Assembly (NCBI GenBank): GCA_910586005.1
Contig: CAJUHG010000031.1
Coordinates: 1-31,733, forward strand
Source: an uncultured Lachnospiraceae bacterium
GTDB taxonomy: Bacteria > Bacillota > Clostridia > Lachnospirales > Lachnospiraceae
Direction: 5' to 3'
DNA length: 31,733 nt
Numbering within the stretch: position 1 is the stretch's first letter; the number at the start of each line of letters is the position of its first letter. Positions 1 to 8,700 of the stretch are shown piece by piece. The notes below the pieces were generated by a model. That model was not told where the DNA came from. It saw only the letters and a program-made list of their open reading frames with translations, and did no database searches. A program made the position numbers and the translations under genes.

Positions 1-903
1 ATGAATTTTCAGTTTCTAAGCAAGATCAAAACGGGTATGAACGGGATTGAGCGGGAAACATGGCTTTTGGAATATGAGGGTTCCCAGTTTGTTTTTGTAG
101 CCGGACAGAACAATGTCACATTGGGGTGGGATCCCGAAAAATGCCCTTTGGGTGAAGGGCTACTGGAAAGATTGAGGGAAGAATTCACTTTGGGCCGTGA
201 GCATTACGAGGTCGAAATGGAGGAAATAAAGGAGGATTATCAAAACCAGATCCGCAAGGCGGAAGCAGCCGACGATTCAAAGAAGGCGGAGGAACTGCGC
301 GAGGAACTTTCGGAGGAACTGGAAGCCTACAAGGATCAAAGAGATGAGGGCGGTTATGGGGATTGGGAAGACTATATGAAAAAATGGAATGAAAAGCTAT
401 CGGAATGTTTATCGCCGCTGCGCACAGCCGATATCGGCGACATGATTGTGGAGGTGGACAATCGTTACATTGAAAAGGATGCGCCGTCCCTGGCGGAAGC
501 TGTCCGTTCCTTAAAGGAAGGGCCTTTTACGCTGGCGACGGAGGATGAGTGGGAATATTTCTGCAATGGCGGCGCACGCACATTGTTCCGTTGGGGCGAT
601 ACCTTGGACAATGTTATGGAGGAAATTTTTAACGTGGGATCGGTCAGCATGGCAAAGGAAAAACCATTGTTGGAACAGCCCAATATGTTCGGGTTGTTTA
701 TTGCATATAATTCCTATAAAAATGAAATTATCGATGATGAGAACTATTCCAAAGGCGGTGACGGCGGCTGTTCGCTTTGCGGCGGTGACGGCGCGATTCA
801 GATCCTGCCTTGCTATACTGCGTTTTACCGTGAGCGGACGGGTATGAGCTGCCGGTTATCGAAAAATTATTACTGTTACCGGCGGATTATAAGGATGCCG
901 TGA
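1..903 (+). CDS. Formylglycine-generating-enzyme-like (SUMF1-fold) protein with coiled coil
   Basis: 300 residues if translation starts at the first base; the true start may lie upstream of the window. Residues about 70-135 are highly charged (E/K-rich) and should form a coiled coil. From about residue 175 the sequence follows the FGE/sulfatase-modifying-factor pattern: TEDEWEYFCNGG, then LFRWGD, then PNMFGL, a glycine-rich GGDGGCSLCGGDG stretch and a C-terminal YCYRRIIRM that matches the usual arginine-rich FGE end. The family includes oxidases that make formylglycine and many non-catalytic carbohydrate or peptide binders. I cannot show the catalytic cysteine pair, so activity is not claimed. 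The gene is about half GC, clearly above the rest of the window, which suggests separate ancestry. It abuts the next gene and sits beside small possible immunity genes. Confidence 0.6.
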   Translation: MNFQFLSKIKTGMNGIERETWLLEYEGSQFVFVAGQNNVTLGWDPEKCPLGEGLLERLREEFTLGREHYEVEMEEIKEDYQNQIRKAEAADDSKKAEELREELSEELEAYKDQRDEGGYGDWEDYMKKWNEKLSECLSPLRTADIGDMIVEVDNRYIEKDAPSLAEAVRSLKEGPFTLATEDEWEYFCNGGARTLFRWGDTLDNVMEEIFNVGSVSMAKEKPLLEQPNMFGLFIAYNSYKNEIIDDENYSKGGDGGCSLCGGDGAIQILPCYTAFYRERTGMSCRLSKNYYCYRRIIRMP

Positions 904-965
904 TGTTGCGTAAAGCAGGCTTGAGCAACACCAATCTAAAGTTTTCCGAAGGAGAAGATGAATTT

Positions 966-1495
966 ATGTATGAGCGTTACGCAAGCTTCAAACGCTATAG
1001 AGATATATCCAAATTGATAACAGTTCCAGATTTATTACAGGTCACAGAGGATGAGTGCGTCTATATTTCTAATGAGAATGATTATGATATTGTAGTGGAT
1101 TTAGAGACCTGTTATGCTCCCTTTGATGAAGTGAAGCCATTTATCGCGTTTTTAGCGACGCAAATCTGCGAATTGGATAATGTTGCGCAGCGGTTTCACC
1201 AGAAAAAAAGAATAAAAAATGATGGGCATGGATATGTATGCCTTCCAAGTCCCCCAGGCATGTATCGGATTGATTATTCTCAAAGTATGGAGGACAACCC
1301 CGCACTACAAGAAAAGAAATTTGATTTTATTTTAGCCTATATCTATATGGAAGAAAAAACCGGATCAGCTTTGATTACTGGTGTACCACAGAAAATTCAC
1401 AGCTTGAGGTTGTTTTTGAATATAAAGAGAATAGATTTTTCCTGCGAACATATGGCGCAATTGACAATATCCCTGACAAATGGGAGGACGAATAG
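966..1495 (+). pseudogene. Unrecognised protein, frameshifted near its C-terminus
   Basis: An open frame runs from GTG 900 to 1589, but two things argue against taking it whole. An AAGGAGA sits at 948-954 upstream of ATG 966, which begins MYERYASFKRYRD. Near position 1380 the natural-looking protein continues in another frame (TTENSQLEVVFEYKEN ... DNIPDKWEDE) and stops at TAG 1493-1495, whereas the uninterrupted frame continues into low-complexity, implausible sequence. A one-base loss around 1375-1383 explains this, so the gene is either a recent pseudogene or carries a sequencing error. I do not recognise the family. Length, acidity and position among small single-domain genes resemble immunity proteins of polymorphic toxin loci, but that is inference only. 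Confidence 0.4.
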
Positions 1496-1592
1496 CTTAT
1501 CATCAGATATGGAGGACAGGAATGACAAACAGCAAAAGGAGAACTATAATCAGGGAGCGGCATGGCTGCCTGAAAGGAAGGGCGGATGAATT

Positions 1593-1892
1593 ATGACCAA
1601 GCTGCATTTAAAAATCGAAAATGCTCTGGTAAAAATGGACTTTATCAGGCGGTATGAAGAATTGTCCGGTCACTTCAGCAGTGGGAGGACGCCATCAAGC
1701 GAACGTTTAGTTTACGTTGAGAAAGATGAAGTCATGAGTATAATCAGGGCTTTAGGGTATTCTCTGATATTTCATACAAAAGAAAAATTTTATAAAATAA
1801 CAGAGGAGCAGGCCGGAGCTTTTTGGAGAAGCATAAGGGGAATTTATTGGGATTGTCAGGGAGCTGCCGATAAGAACAGCTTCCGATTTTGA
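1593..1892 (+). CDS. Small hypothetical protein, possible immunity protein
   Basis: 99 residues starting MTKLHLKIENALVKMDF, with a weak GGGCGG purine stretch before the ATG. It is soluble, mixed in charge, with no signal peptide or membrane segment. The last 12 residues (after WDCQGAADK) look less conserved-like, so the 3' end may be altered. It lies between two other small genes in the same direction. I do not recognise the family; a toxin-immunity role is inferred only from the neighbourhood. Confidence 0.4.
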   Translation: MTKLHLKIENALVKMDFIRRYEELSGHFSSGRTPSSERLVYVEKDEVMSIIRALGYSLIFHTKEKFYKITEEQAGAFWRSIRGIYWDCQGAADKNSFRF

Positions 1893-1928
1893 CATTTTGG
1901 TGAATCTTTAGTATGGAGGAATATTGAA

Positions 1929-2294
1929 ATGGATTTTATTCAGATAAAAATTGAAAAAGACAGTTCCATAACAAAGTATATAAAGATTATCAGAAAATTC
2001 GATAATTCCTTGCCCATCGGAACGATAAAGCAGCGAATCGATGAAAATGATTTTGTGATGGGATTTGACTTGGAGTGTTATGATGTTTCAGAGGATATAA
2101 ACGGAAATGAAATTGACAGAAAAAAGATTTTTCGAGATATGCTTGAAGAACTTTTTCGGGCGGGAGCACGGATTTCTATATATCAAGACGGGGAAATGAT
2201 TTCCATAGAGATTTTGGATAATTGGTTAGGCTTTTTAGAGGAAATAAGCAAACAAGTAGAACGGGATATAGAACGGGAATTAAGATATGGATGA
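1929..2294 (+). CDS. Small acidic hypothetical protein, possible immunity protein
   Basis: 121 residues, preceded by TATGGAGGAATATTGAA, which gives GGAGG about 10 bases before the ATG. The sequence is rich in acidic and isoleucine residues, with no transmembrane segment or signal peptide. A central stretch (MGFDLECYDVSEDING) is followed by a helical, charged C-terminal half ending in KQVERDIERELRYG. Size and composition suit a single-domain cytosolic protein such as a toxin-neutralising immunity protein, but no family motif is recognised. It is followed at once by a fragment in another frame. Confidence 0.55.
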   Translation: MDFIQIKIEKDSSITKYIKIIRKFDNSLPIGTIKQRIDENDFVMGFDLECYDVSEDINGNEIDRKKIFRDMLEELFRAGARISIYQDGEMISIEILDNWLGFLEEISKQVERDIERELRYG

Positions 2295-2431
2295 TTCCTA
2301 TAAGCTGGTATGTTTATGATTTGACAATAAAGAAGTATTATGAGTTAGATAATCCGTCAGGAGAGGCCGGTGAGGAATTTAATAATTTTGGGAGTATGCT
2401 TGATAAAATGTTTGAGGATTCCTTACGCTGA
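2291..2431 (+). pseudogene. C-terminal fragment of a small protein
   Basis: 46 codons open from ATG 2291 (MIPISWYVYDL ... KMFEDSLR) with no ribosome binding site of their own; the frame overlaps the end of the preceding gene. The pattern YVYDLTIKKYYELDNP followed by EEFNNFGSMLDKM resembles the C-terminal end of SMI1/KNR4-type or similar immunity proteins. It is probably a remnant left after loss of the 5' part. Family assignment is tentative. Confidence 0.3.
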
Positions 2432-2530
2432 TTTTAGCAGTGTAATACAGATTGGATAGTATTATCACAAGAGAATTATCAGGATATGCGAAGACAGATC
2501 CGGAAAAGCGGCGGCAGACTGCCACATGAT

Positions 2531-2577
2531 AAAAGGTGTACCGCGATAAAGAGAGAGTGGGACACCTTTTATTTTAC
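2531..2577 (+). terminator. Rho-independent terminator
   Basis: AAAAGGTGT (2531-2539) pairs perfectly with ACACCTTTT (2562-2570), with a further CC/GG pair inside, and is followed by ATTTT. It closes the plus-strand block ending at 2431 and faces the convergent lipoprotein gene. Confidence 0.7.
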
Positions 2578-2656
2578 TAGATTACTTTGAAAATGATAGT
2601 AAATCTTATTGGAAACAGCCAGAGGCGATATTTTTTCCAAGAAAGAGAACTATCGA

Positions 2657-4609
2657 TCATTGTTTTACCATACAAATCTCATTAATCCAATCTACTAATG
2701 TTCCAGTGGTTGTGCCTTCATTGCTACTATGTCCCATTGCCCAGACAAGAGAATAATCCGCTTTTGCTCCAGCCATTTGTGCTGCAATGCAAATATTATA
2801 AGCTACTGAAAACGAAGTATGCTGATCCGCTGTTCCGTTACGTGTGCGCCAGTACTTTGCAATATCGGCTTCCTGTATTCCGGTTGCAACGTCTAGCATG
2901 ATCTGTGTTCCATTTACAAGATAAGTCTGTTCTGCAATTGCTTTTGCCTCATCACCAGTCAATGCATTCTGGATGTAGAGATCAATTTGTTTTGCCTCAA
3001 AACCTTCTAAACTTTCATAAGTTTCATAATTATCCTTTAGTAACTGTGCAATCGATGCAGAATAATGAACTGTTTTTGTATCGCTTGTACCAAAGGCATC
3101 ATTTTCTGCACTCATATCAAGTGTATCAAATCCCGGGATATCTTTATTCCGGACTAAGCCAGTACTGTTAATAAAGTTTGCAAGACTAATGACCTGATAA
3201 GTTCCGTCTTCCTTTTCTGTCAACCAGTCCGAAGTATCTTCTCCATATTTTTCTGTAATATATACAGTTGCATCGTTCTGTACTGCCAGAGTTGCATTTA
3301 ATGCATCACTGATATTTTGGAGGATTGCATTATAGTAAGTTCCTTCTCTCAGATCTAAAGTACCATCTTCTTTTTCAGGAAAGCTTAACTTAGTTCCATT
3401 CTCATCTATAAGATTTAGAGAATTGATATATTCTGCAAAAGCATAGGCGGCATCTTCCTGTAATGCTAATTGAAAATCAGTGAATTCATAATAGCCTGCT
3501 GTTTCTGATAATGTTCCATTCTTATTTAGGGTAGAGTCGTAACACAGCCATGCATAGGCTAAATCCGCATTTTCAATGTCTGCAATTGGGCAATATGCCA
3601 TGGCAGCATATACAGAATCATCATATTCACTGCTATAAGTACCTGTAGCTTCATCGTAAGTCACACCAATTGCACCTGCCTCATATAAATATGGATAATA
3701 TTCTTCCATATTTCCGGTTGCGCCTAAAGCAGAACTCATTTGTCCACCACCAGATGCGCCTACAGAAATAATTCGTTCCTTATCTCCCGGAATCACATCC
3801 GCATTCGCTCTTAATGCAATCACACCTGCCTTTAAATCAGCAACCGGTATGGGTGCTTTTCCGGTGATGGCGCCATCCTCTGTCATTGCATCCCTGCTTC
3901 TTGAACCACAAGAAACATAGATCATTCCGGCACTTAAAGTATCAGCATATTCAGGAGCCTTCGGTGTACCAGAACGCCATCCGCCATTACTGTTTTGGAA
4001 TACAATAGGTGCTGTTTCTGCTGTATATCCACCGATTACTGCATCTGTAAAAGAGGCGCTTCCATCCTCATTTATTGTCATATATTCTGTCGGAACAAAT
4101 ACAAGCATGGTCTGGTATTCAGAATTTGTAATATTACTTTCGGTGTATACACCTTGTGCATTTACGCTTTGTGTTGATGCCTGATCATTCTGCTCCATTG
4201 CAAGCGGATCATCTGTTGTTCCATGCGACCTTTTCATCTCAAATTTTTTTTCCCCTGCACTTTCTGGATTCTCTTGATTCTGACCCATTTCTTTATGTTC
4301 ACCATCCATGCCTTTCATTCCACCCTGTCCGCCTCTCATAAAATTCTGTTCAGCAATTGATTCTACTGGTGTTCCATCTTCGTTAATTGCACTCAACATA
4401 TAATAACTTCCATCTTCACTCAAAGTCCATCCGTAGATGCCATCCGCTATCCCTTGGGAATAATCAAGTGTATGCTCTAAATTATCAACTTGATGATTTT
4501 CATTCACAGTTGTATCTGATGGTGTCTGGGATTCTGTCGGAGGCTGAGATGCACATCCGATTACCAACATAGAAATTACTACAAAAATACATATTGCCTT
4601 ATTTTTCAT
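2657..4609 (-). CDS. Lipoprotein alpha/beta-hydrolase, tannase/feruloyl-esterase-like
   Basis: 650 residues. A type II signal peptide (residues 1-18) ends in the lipobox VIGC with Cys19, so the protein should be anchored on the outer face of the membrane. A Thr/Ser/Gln-rich linker and a Gly/Met-rich segment (about 91-130) precede the catalytic domain. The nucleophile is probably Ser286 in GASGGG; His627 in MGHSS near the C-terminus is the likely catalytic histidine. Overall layout resembles bacterial subtype-B tannases and related esterases of gut Firmicutes that cleave galloyl or feruloyl esters, but substrate is not proven here. The start is fixed by an AGGAGG (4618-4623, complement) 8 bases upstream. 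It is monocistronic, convergent with the 1-2431 block, and its leader carries a terminator-like hairpin directly before the ribosome binding site. Confidence 0.7.
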   Translation of the reverse strand: MKNKAICIFVVISMLVIGCASQPPTESQTPSDTTVNENHQVDNLEHTLDYSQGIADGIYGWTLSEDGSYYMLSAINEDGTPVESIAEQNFMRGGQGGMKGMDGEHKEMGQNQENPESAGEKKFEMKRSHGTTDDPLAMEQNDQASTQSVNAQGVYTESNITNSEYQTMLVFVPTEYMTINEDGSASFTDAVIGGYTAETAPIVFQNSNGGWRSGTPKAPEYADTLSAGMIYVSCGSRSRDAMTEDGAITGKAPIPVADLKAGVIALRANADVIPGDKERIISVGASGGGQMSSALGATGNMEEYYPYLYEAGAIGVTYDEATGTYSSEYDDSVYAAMAYCPIADIENADLAYAWLCYDSTLNKNGTLSETAGYYEFTDFQLALQEDAAYAFAEYINSLNLIDENGTKLSFPEKEDGTLDLREGTYYNAILQNISDALNATLAVQNDATVYITEKYGEDTSDWLTEKEDGTYQVISLANFINSTGLVRNKDIPGFDTLDMSAENDAFGTSDTKTVHYSASIAQLLKDNYETYESLEGFEAKQIDLYIQNALTGDEAKAIAEQTYLVNGTQIMLDVATGIQEADIAKYWRTRNGTADQHTSFSVAYNICIAAQMAGAKADYSLVWAMGHSSNEGTTTGTLVDWINEICMVKQ

Positions 4610-4623
4610 TGCTTTCTCCTCCT

Positions 4624-4660
4624 AAAAAAAAACTGTGTAAGCCTGTTTGGACTTACACAG
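4624..4660 (-). terminator. Terminator-like leader hairpin (candidate attenuator) of the lipoprotein gene
   Basis: Read on the minus strand, CTGTGTAAG (4660-4652) pairs with CTTACACAG (4641-4633) around a 10-base loop and is followed by nine T residues (4632-4624). These run straight into the AGGAGG of the lipoprotein gene, leaving no room for a promoter after the hairpin. Transcripts reaching the gene must read through it, or it acts as a 5' stabilising stem-loop. Confidence 0.6.
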
Positions 4661-4678
4661 TAGTACTGCTACTCAACG

Positions 4679-4684
4679 ATTATA
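4679..4684 (-). promoter_or_regulatory. Possible -10 element for the lipoprotein gene
   Basis: A perfect TATAAT on the minus strand about 19 bases upstream of the leader hairpin. The -35 region 17 bases further up is poor (TTATTC), so this is tentative. If used, the hairpin would begin about ten bases into the transcript. Confidence 0.35.
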
Positions 4685-4745
4685 TCGTATTAAAATTTTA
4701 TGAATAATCTGTGATAAGATTGTGAATATTGGATGAATAAACATG

Positions 4746-5075
4746 CTACTGATAAACAGGTTGTGAAAGAAAAGACTGCGGAATCAGTTTCAGAGTCATG
4801 ACAGTTATCACTGCCATAAATTTTGAATCGTCCACCTTTGCATAGAAGCAGGCGTAGTAAAAAGCATTCAAGAACTTTTCTGTAACTGAGGACAAGAAAT
4901 GCCTGTAGAGAAAACGTATGGAGTACGCAGATTCCAGAGTCAGTATGGATAATACAAAGAGAAGCAGGGAATTCCCAGTGGGAGCCGGACAAGTTTCAAA
5001 ATAATTGTAAAAATAATGATAAAATCTACCCAAAATTGTTTTTTGTTGTATAATAAGTTTGCTGTATGAGGTCAC
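4746..5075 (-). pseudogene. Truncated transposase (N-terminal remnant)
   Basis: 109 residues beginning at a GTG (TSYSKLIIQQKTILGRFYHYF). The opening segment, ending near KLIPQSFLSQPVYQ, resembles the N-terminal part of DDE (IS4/IS701-like) transposases common in clostridial genomes, recalled by sequence pattern. The protein stops where the full-length family would continue into its first catalytic aspartate region, so no DDE residues remain and it cannot be active. An overlapping minus-strand frame at 4690-4992 is a shadow. No clear terminal inverted repeats survive. Confidence 0.55.
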
Positions 5076-5109
5076 TCCTTTATATGTATTTTGTTTGCAA
5101 ACTTATTAT

Positions 5110-5223
5110 ATATTAGACAACCCTATACAGCATTTTTTTATAAAAAATTGTAAAGTGGTTTTCAACTAATTAATCAAGGACATATTTCTAACGTGGAAAG
5201 GATAGCCACAAATATTAGACAAC
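5110..5223. repeat. 12-bp direct repeat pair
   Basis: ATATTAGACAAC occurs at 5110-5121 and again at 5212-5223, flanking about 90 bases of AT-rich DNA next to the transposase remnant. It may be a scar of past insertion or a repeated protein-binding site; nothing further can be seen. Confidence 0.4.
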
Positions 5224-5247
5224 GAGTATTCTGGAGGGAAGGATATA

Positions 5248-5484
5248 GTGCAATTTAAAGAAAGAAGTATTTTACTGGTGTGTTTTCTATACTCATTGAG
5301 TTATATTCTCTTTCTGATTATCCTTTTGAAGAAATCAATAAAATGTATAGCAAGAAATTGGTGCATTATAACAAGTAAAATAAGATATGAGAAAAATATA
5401 AAAGAAAATATAGATAAGGATATTAAAAAGAGGATTTTGATATTTTTATCAGGTGAAAGAATTTCCATAAATCCTTTGGAATGA
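5248..5484 (+). CDS. Small membrane-anchored hypothetical protein
   Basis: 78 residues from a GTG start with GGAGGG about 11 bases upstream. A single hydrophobic stretch near residues 8-28 (ILLVCFLYSLSYILFLIILL) is followed by a lysine-rich cytosolic tail. No family is recognised. A plus-strand terminator lies 80 bases downstream, which supports a real transcript, but a chance frame cannot be excluded. Confidence 0.35.
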   Translation: MQFKERSILLVCFLYSLSYILFLIILLKKSIKCIARNWCIITSKIRYEKNIKENIDKDIKKRILIFLSGERISINPLE

Positions 5485-5508
5485 ATTTTGCTCTATTACT
5501 GAATAATA

Positions 5509-5550
5509 TTTGTTGGTGTTATATTATCCATAGCCTTATTACCCAACAAA
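5509..5550. repeat. Inverted repeat
   Basis: TTTGTTGG (5509-5516) and CCAACAAA (5543-5550) form an 8-bp stem; AATATT sequences flank both arms, offset by a two-base bulge. No T-tract follows, so it is not an obvious terminator. Confidence 0.4.
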
Positions 5551-5561
5551 GGAATATTGTA

Positions 5562-5590
5562 GCCACTCCAGTTCACGAAAGTGGCTTTTT
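5562..5590 (+). terminator. Rho-independent terminator (plus strand)
   Basis: GCCACT (5562-5567) pairs with AGTGGC (5580-5585) and is followed by a run of T. It would end the transcript of the small gene at 5248-5484. Confidence 0.65.
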
Positions 5591-5626
5591 ATGCAAAAAG
5601 GCTTTCGGGAAATGCCAGAAAGCCTT
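5591..5626 (-). terminator. Rho-independent terminator of the AAA+ protease gene
   Basis: Read on the minus strand, AAGGCTTTC (5626-5618) pairs perfectly with GAAAGCCTT (5606-5598), followed by further T residues. It lies 93 bases after the stop codon of the large fusion gene. Confidence 0.75.
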
Positions 5627-5718
5627 AAATTTACTAAATTTATCCCAATATCAATATCCCAAATTCTGTTAAATTCCAAGGAGCCATGTATGCTTATGGA
5701 TTTAAAAATATCATTATC

Positions 5719-8700
5719 CTACGATTTATCCGATCTGTTATAAACAGCCTCAATTTCCTTTTTTGTAAGGTATTTTTTCTCGCTGTCCATAACTGCTTTT
5801 ACCAGCCGCTCTAGAGCATCTCTATTATTGTTAATAATTATCTTTGCTCTCTGTAACTGCTCTGATAAAATTTGATTAATCAAATTCTTTACTTTTTCAT
5901 TATAGGCCAGTTTTTCTTGTGAAATAACAGCAAGTCCAACCTCTTCCTCATACATTCCCAAGCTGCACACCATCCATGTAGCAAGTTCTGTTGCATGTTG
6001 TAAATCGGTGGCTGCTCCGGGCGTAATTCCATATCCACATACCATTTCTGCAGCTCTTCCACCAAGACACTCACAAATTTTTTCTAATAATAATTCTTTT
6101 GTGAAGTATTCATCAGAACTGCTTGATTTCACATAACCACCAAATTGGCCTCTTGCTACAATACTCATATAATCTGGAATTCTGTTATGAGACAACTGAA
6201 TCAGGGCATGACCTGATTCATGGTAGGCTGTACGTTTCATGGTTTCTAAAGAGCTAACTTTTCTTGCTTCTCCATGAATACTTTCAAAAGCCTCATCTAA
6301 TAGGATATCATCTACTAGTTTACCTGCACGAAAGGCTTCTCTCAATGCTGTCTGTATCATGTTTTCAATATCAGCGAAACTATGATTCTCTGACCGATGT
6401 ACAATACTGTCAATTTCCTCGTCTGAAACGTCAAACATATCACTGTATTGTTCACGGATCAACCGTTTCAGCATCCATTTTCTTCCCTCTGCATTTGGAA
6501 GCCCGATTTCAAATGCAATATCAAAACGTCTTTCGAGTGCATGATCTATCTGTTTTTTTAAATTTGTTGCTGCCATGATGAATATTGGTTTATCATTTAT
6601 TTTCTTGAATCCATCCATCTCTGTCAACAGCGCATTCAGTGTTGTATTGCCATTTGTCAGTTGTCGATCTGTGCCAATTGCATCCACTTCATCTATAAAC
6701 AACACTGCTGGTGCATACTTCCTTGCGGTACGGAAGACACGGCGTACCTCGTCTGCTCCTTTGTTTGACAGCACGTCTGCACCAATTTCCAGAAAACTCA
6801 CTCCTGATTCTGTGGCAACTACCCTTGCAAGCGAGGTTTTGCCTGTTCCGGGAGGTCCATACATCAATACGCCCTTTGGTATCCTGAAGCCTGCCTGGAT
6901 GTATTTTTTTGGATTCTTTAGAAAATTAATAAAGTGATTAAGTTCGTCTTTTATCTTCTCTGATACACAAATATCATCCCAATGTGTATTTGGTTGCATA
7001 TCTGCTGATAGCAAAAGATCTTTATCCTCCGCTTCAACAACTGGTTCCAGTTTGAAATTACAGAAAACAATTCGGCCAGATTTTTGCTTTTCATCCAGTT
7101 CATTTCTTAGATCATAAGTAAGTCTCTGATGTCGCAGAGAGAGAGTTTCCATTGTTTTTTGGAAGCATATAGCCGTGTAGCAATTTGGAAGTTCAATTTG
7201 GATTTTTTCCCGATGGATAAACCCAAAAGTGCCACGGTGGAAAAGTTCTCTCTTTTCTCTTGGGGAATAAGAATACCCCTTATCTCCATATAAAATATAC
7301 ACAGGAATATCTCCATATTCTTTTCTTATGTTGGAAAATACCTTACTGCCCTCGGTTCGGATGTTTACAATACTCAGATTATTTTCTTTTTCTTCCATTC
7401 CGCATTCATAATCAATTGCCGTTAGAATGACATTTTCCTTACGGAGAATTTGCATAAATTCCTCTAAGTTAGTCGTAGCCTTTATTTGAACATTATTTTC
7501 TGTCAATCTCTTGTCTGGAATTTCTTTCACTTGCCCAAAGACCGCAATGACACAACACTTTTCTCCAGAATAGAACTGCTGGATCTCATCTGTCGTTCCA
7601 GAAAAATCATGCTTCCATATGATTTTTCTGATACTGTTACACCAATCCAATCCCATTTTTTCTTCTGTCAGAGTCAGAAATGAAAGGAGTGCACTGTCTA
7701 TAAGTTTTCCAGCAAGAACGGTGGCGTTTCTGGCATCCATACTGCTTCCCATAGAGTACAGCACAGTAGCCGCAAGTTTACCATCTTTGTCCTCTATGTC
7801 ATATCCATATTCTTCTTTTAATAGTTTTAGCTGTTTGTCCAAGTCCTTCTTTATAATTTTTAGAATGGCATCTGCCCGCAGATGATTGAACATAATGACT
7901 GTATGGGAAGACATTCTTGAAATAATTTCAGGCGGAAAAAATGGCACCTTGCTGCCTGGGTATGTATCTTTTTTTAAAGCATCTATGATAACAGTATCTG
8001 ATAGCAGCGTCAGGTTTTCATTTTCAGCATCTTGGTATAATTGTTTTCCTGCGTTCGTGGTAAGGATAACAATCGTGTTCTGGAAATTGATATCTTTATC
8101 ATAATGTTTGTCATTACATTTGCCCTCATCTAGAATTTGGAGAAAAAGCAGAATCACTTCCTTACATGCCTTTTCGATTTCATCAAACAATAGCACACAT
8201 CGGGGATGTTCCTTTACAAACTTTGTTAATACACCAGGCTTTGAATCTTTATACAAAGTAGAATTTCCTGTAAGTTCTGTCACGGTATGCTGATCAACAT
8301 AACCAGACATATCAAAACGTTTATAGGGGATGTTTAGCGTATCAGCGATAATTTCTGCCATAAAGGTTTTGCCAACACCTGATGGTCCTGTAAACAGGTA
8401 TGCATGTCTGGGACCTTTCTTTTTATGGCCTGCGTTTATCATTTTTTCTATATGGAAATAGGACTTTTCAAATTTATCAATCACATCATTTTGCCCAATG
8501 ATCTGTCTATCTAATGCCTCTTTGATTGCACCAGTCTGCATTATAATATACTGCATAGACGCCTTGGTCTCATTAGTCTCTTTTGTTTCTAAATCTGGGT
8601 TTCGGAAAGGTCCAGATATCTCCAAAAGCTCCTGACGGTACACTGGATTGCTTACAAGCTCCCTGTACAATCCCATAACCGTATGTTCGCCTTGTTTTAT

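Noticed and set aside
834..905. Possible frameshift joining the first gene (frame 1) to the next (frame 3), since frame 3 also reads plausibly (YELPVIEKLLLLPADYKDAV).
   Set aside because: The first gene already ends in the arginine-rich YCYRRIIRM expected for an FGE-like domain, and the next gene has a ribosome binding site of its own at 948-954.
4690..4992. Minus-strand 100-codon frame overlapping the transposase remnant.
   Set aside because: It is a shadow frame with no domain pattern; the 4746-5075 frame has recognisable transposase sequence.
6575..6937. Plus-strand 120-codon frame inside the AAA+ protease gene.
   Set aside because: Antisense shadow of the FtsH-type ATPase domain; no ribosome binding site or independent family pattern.
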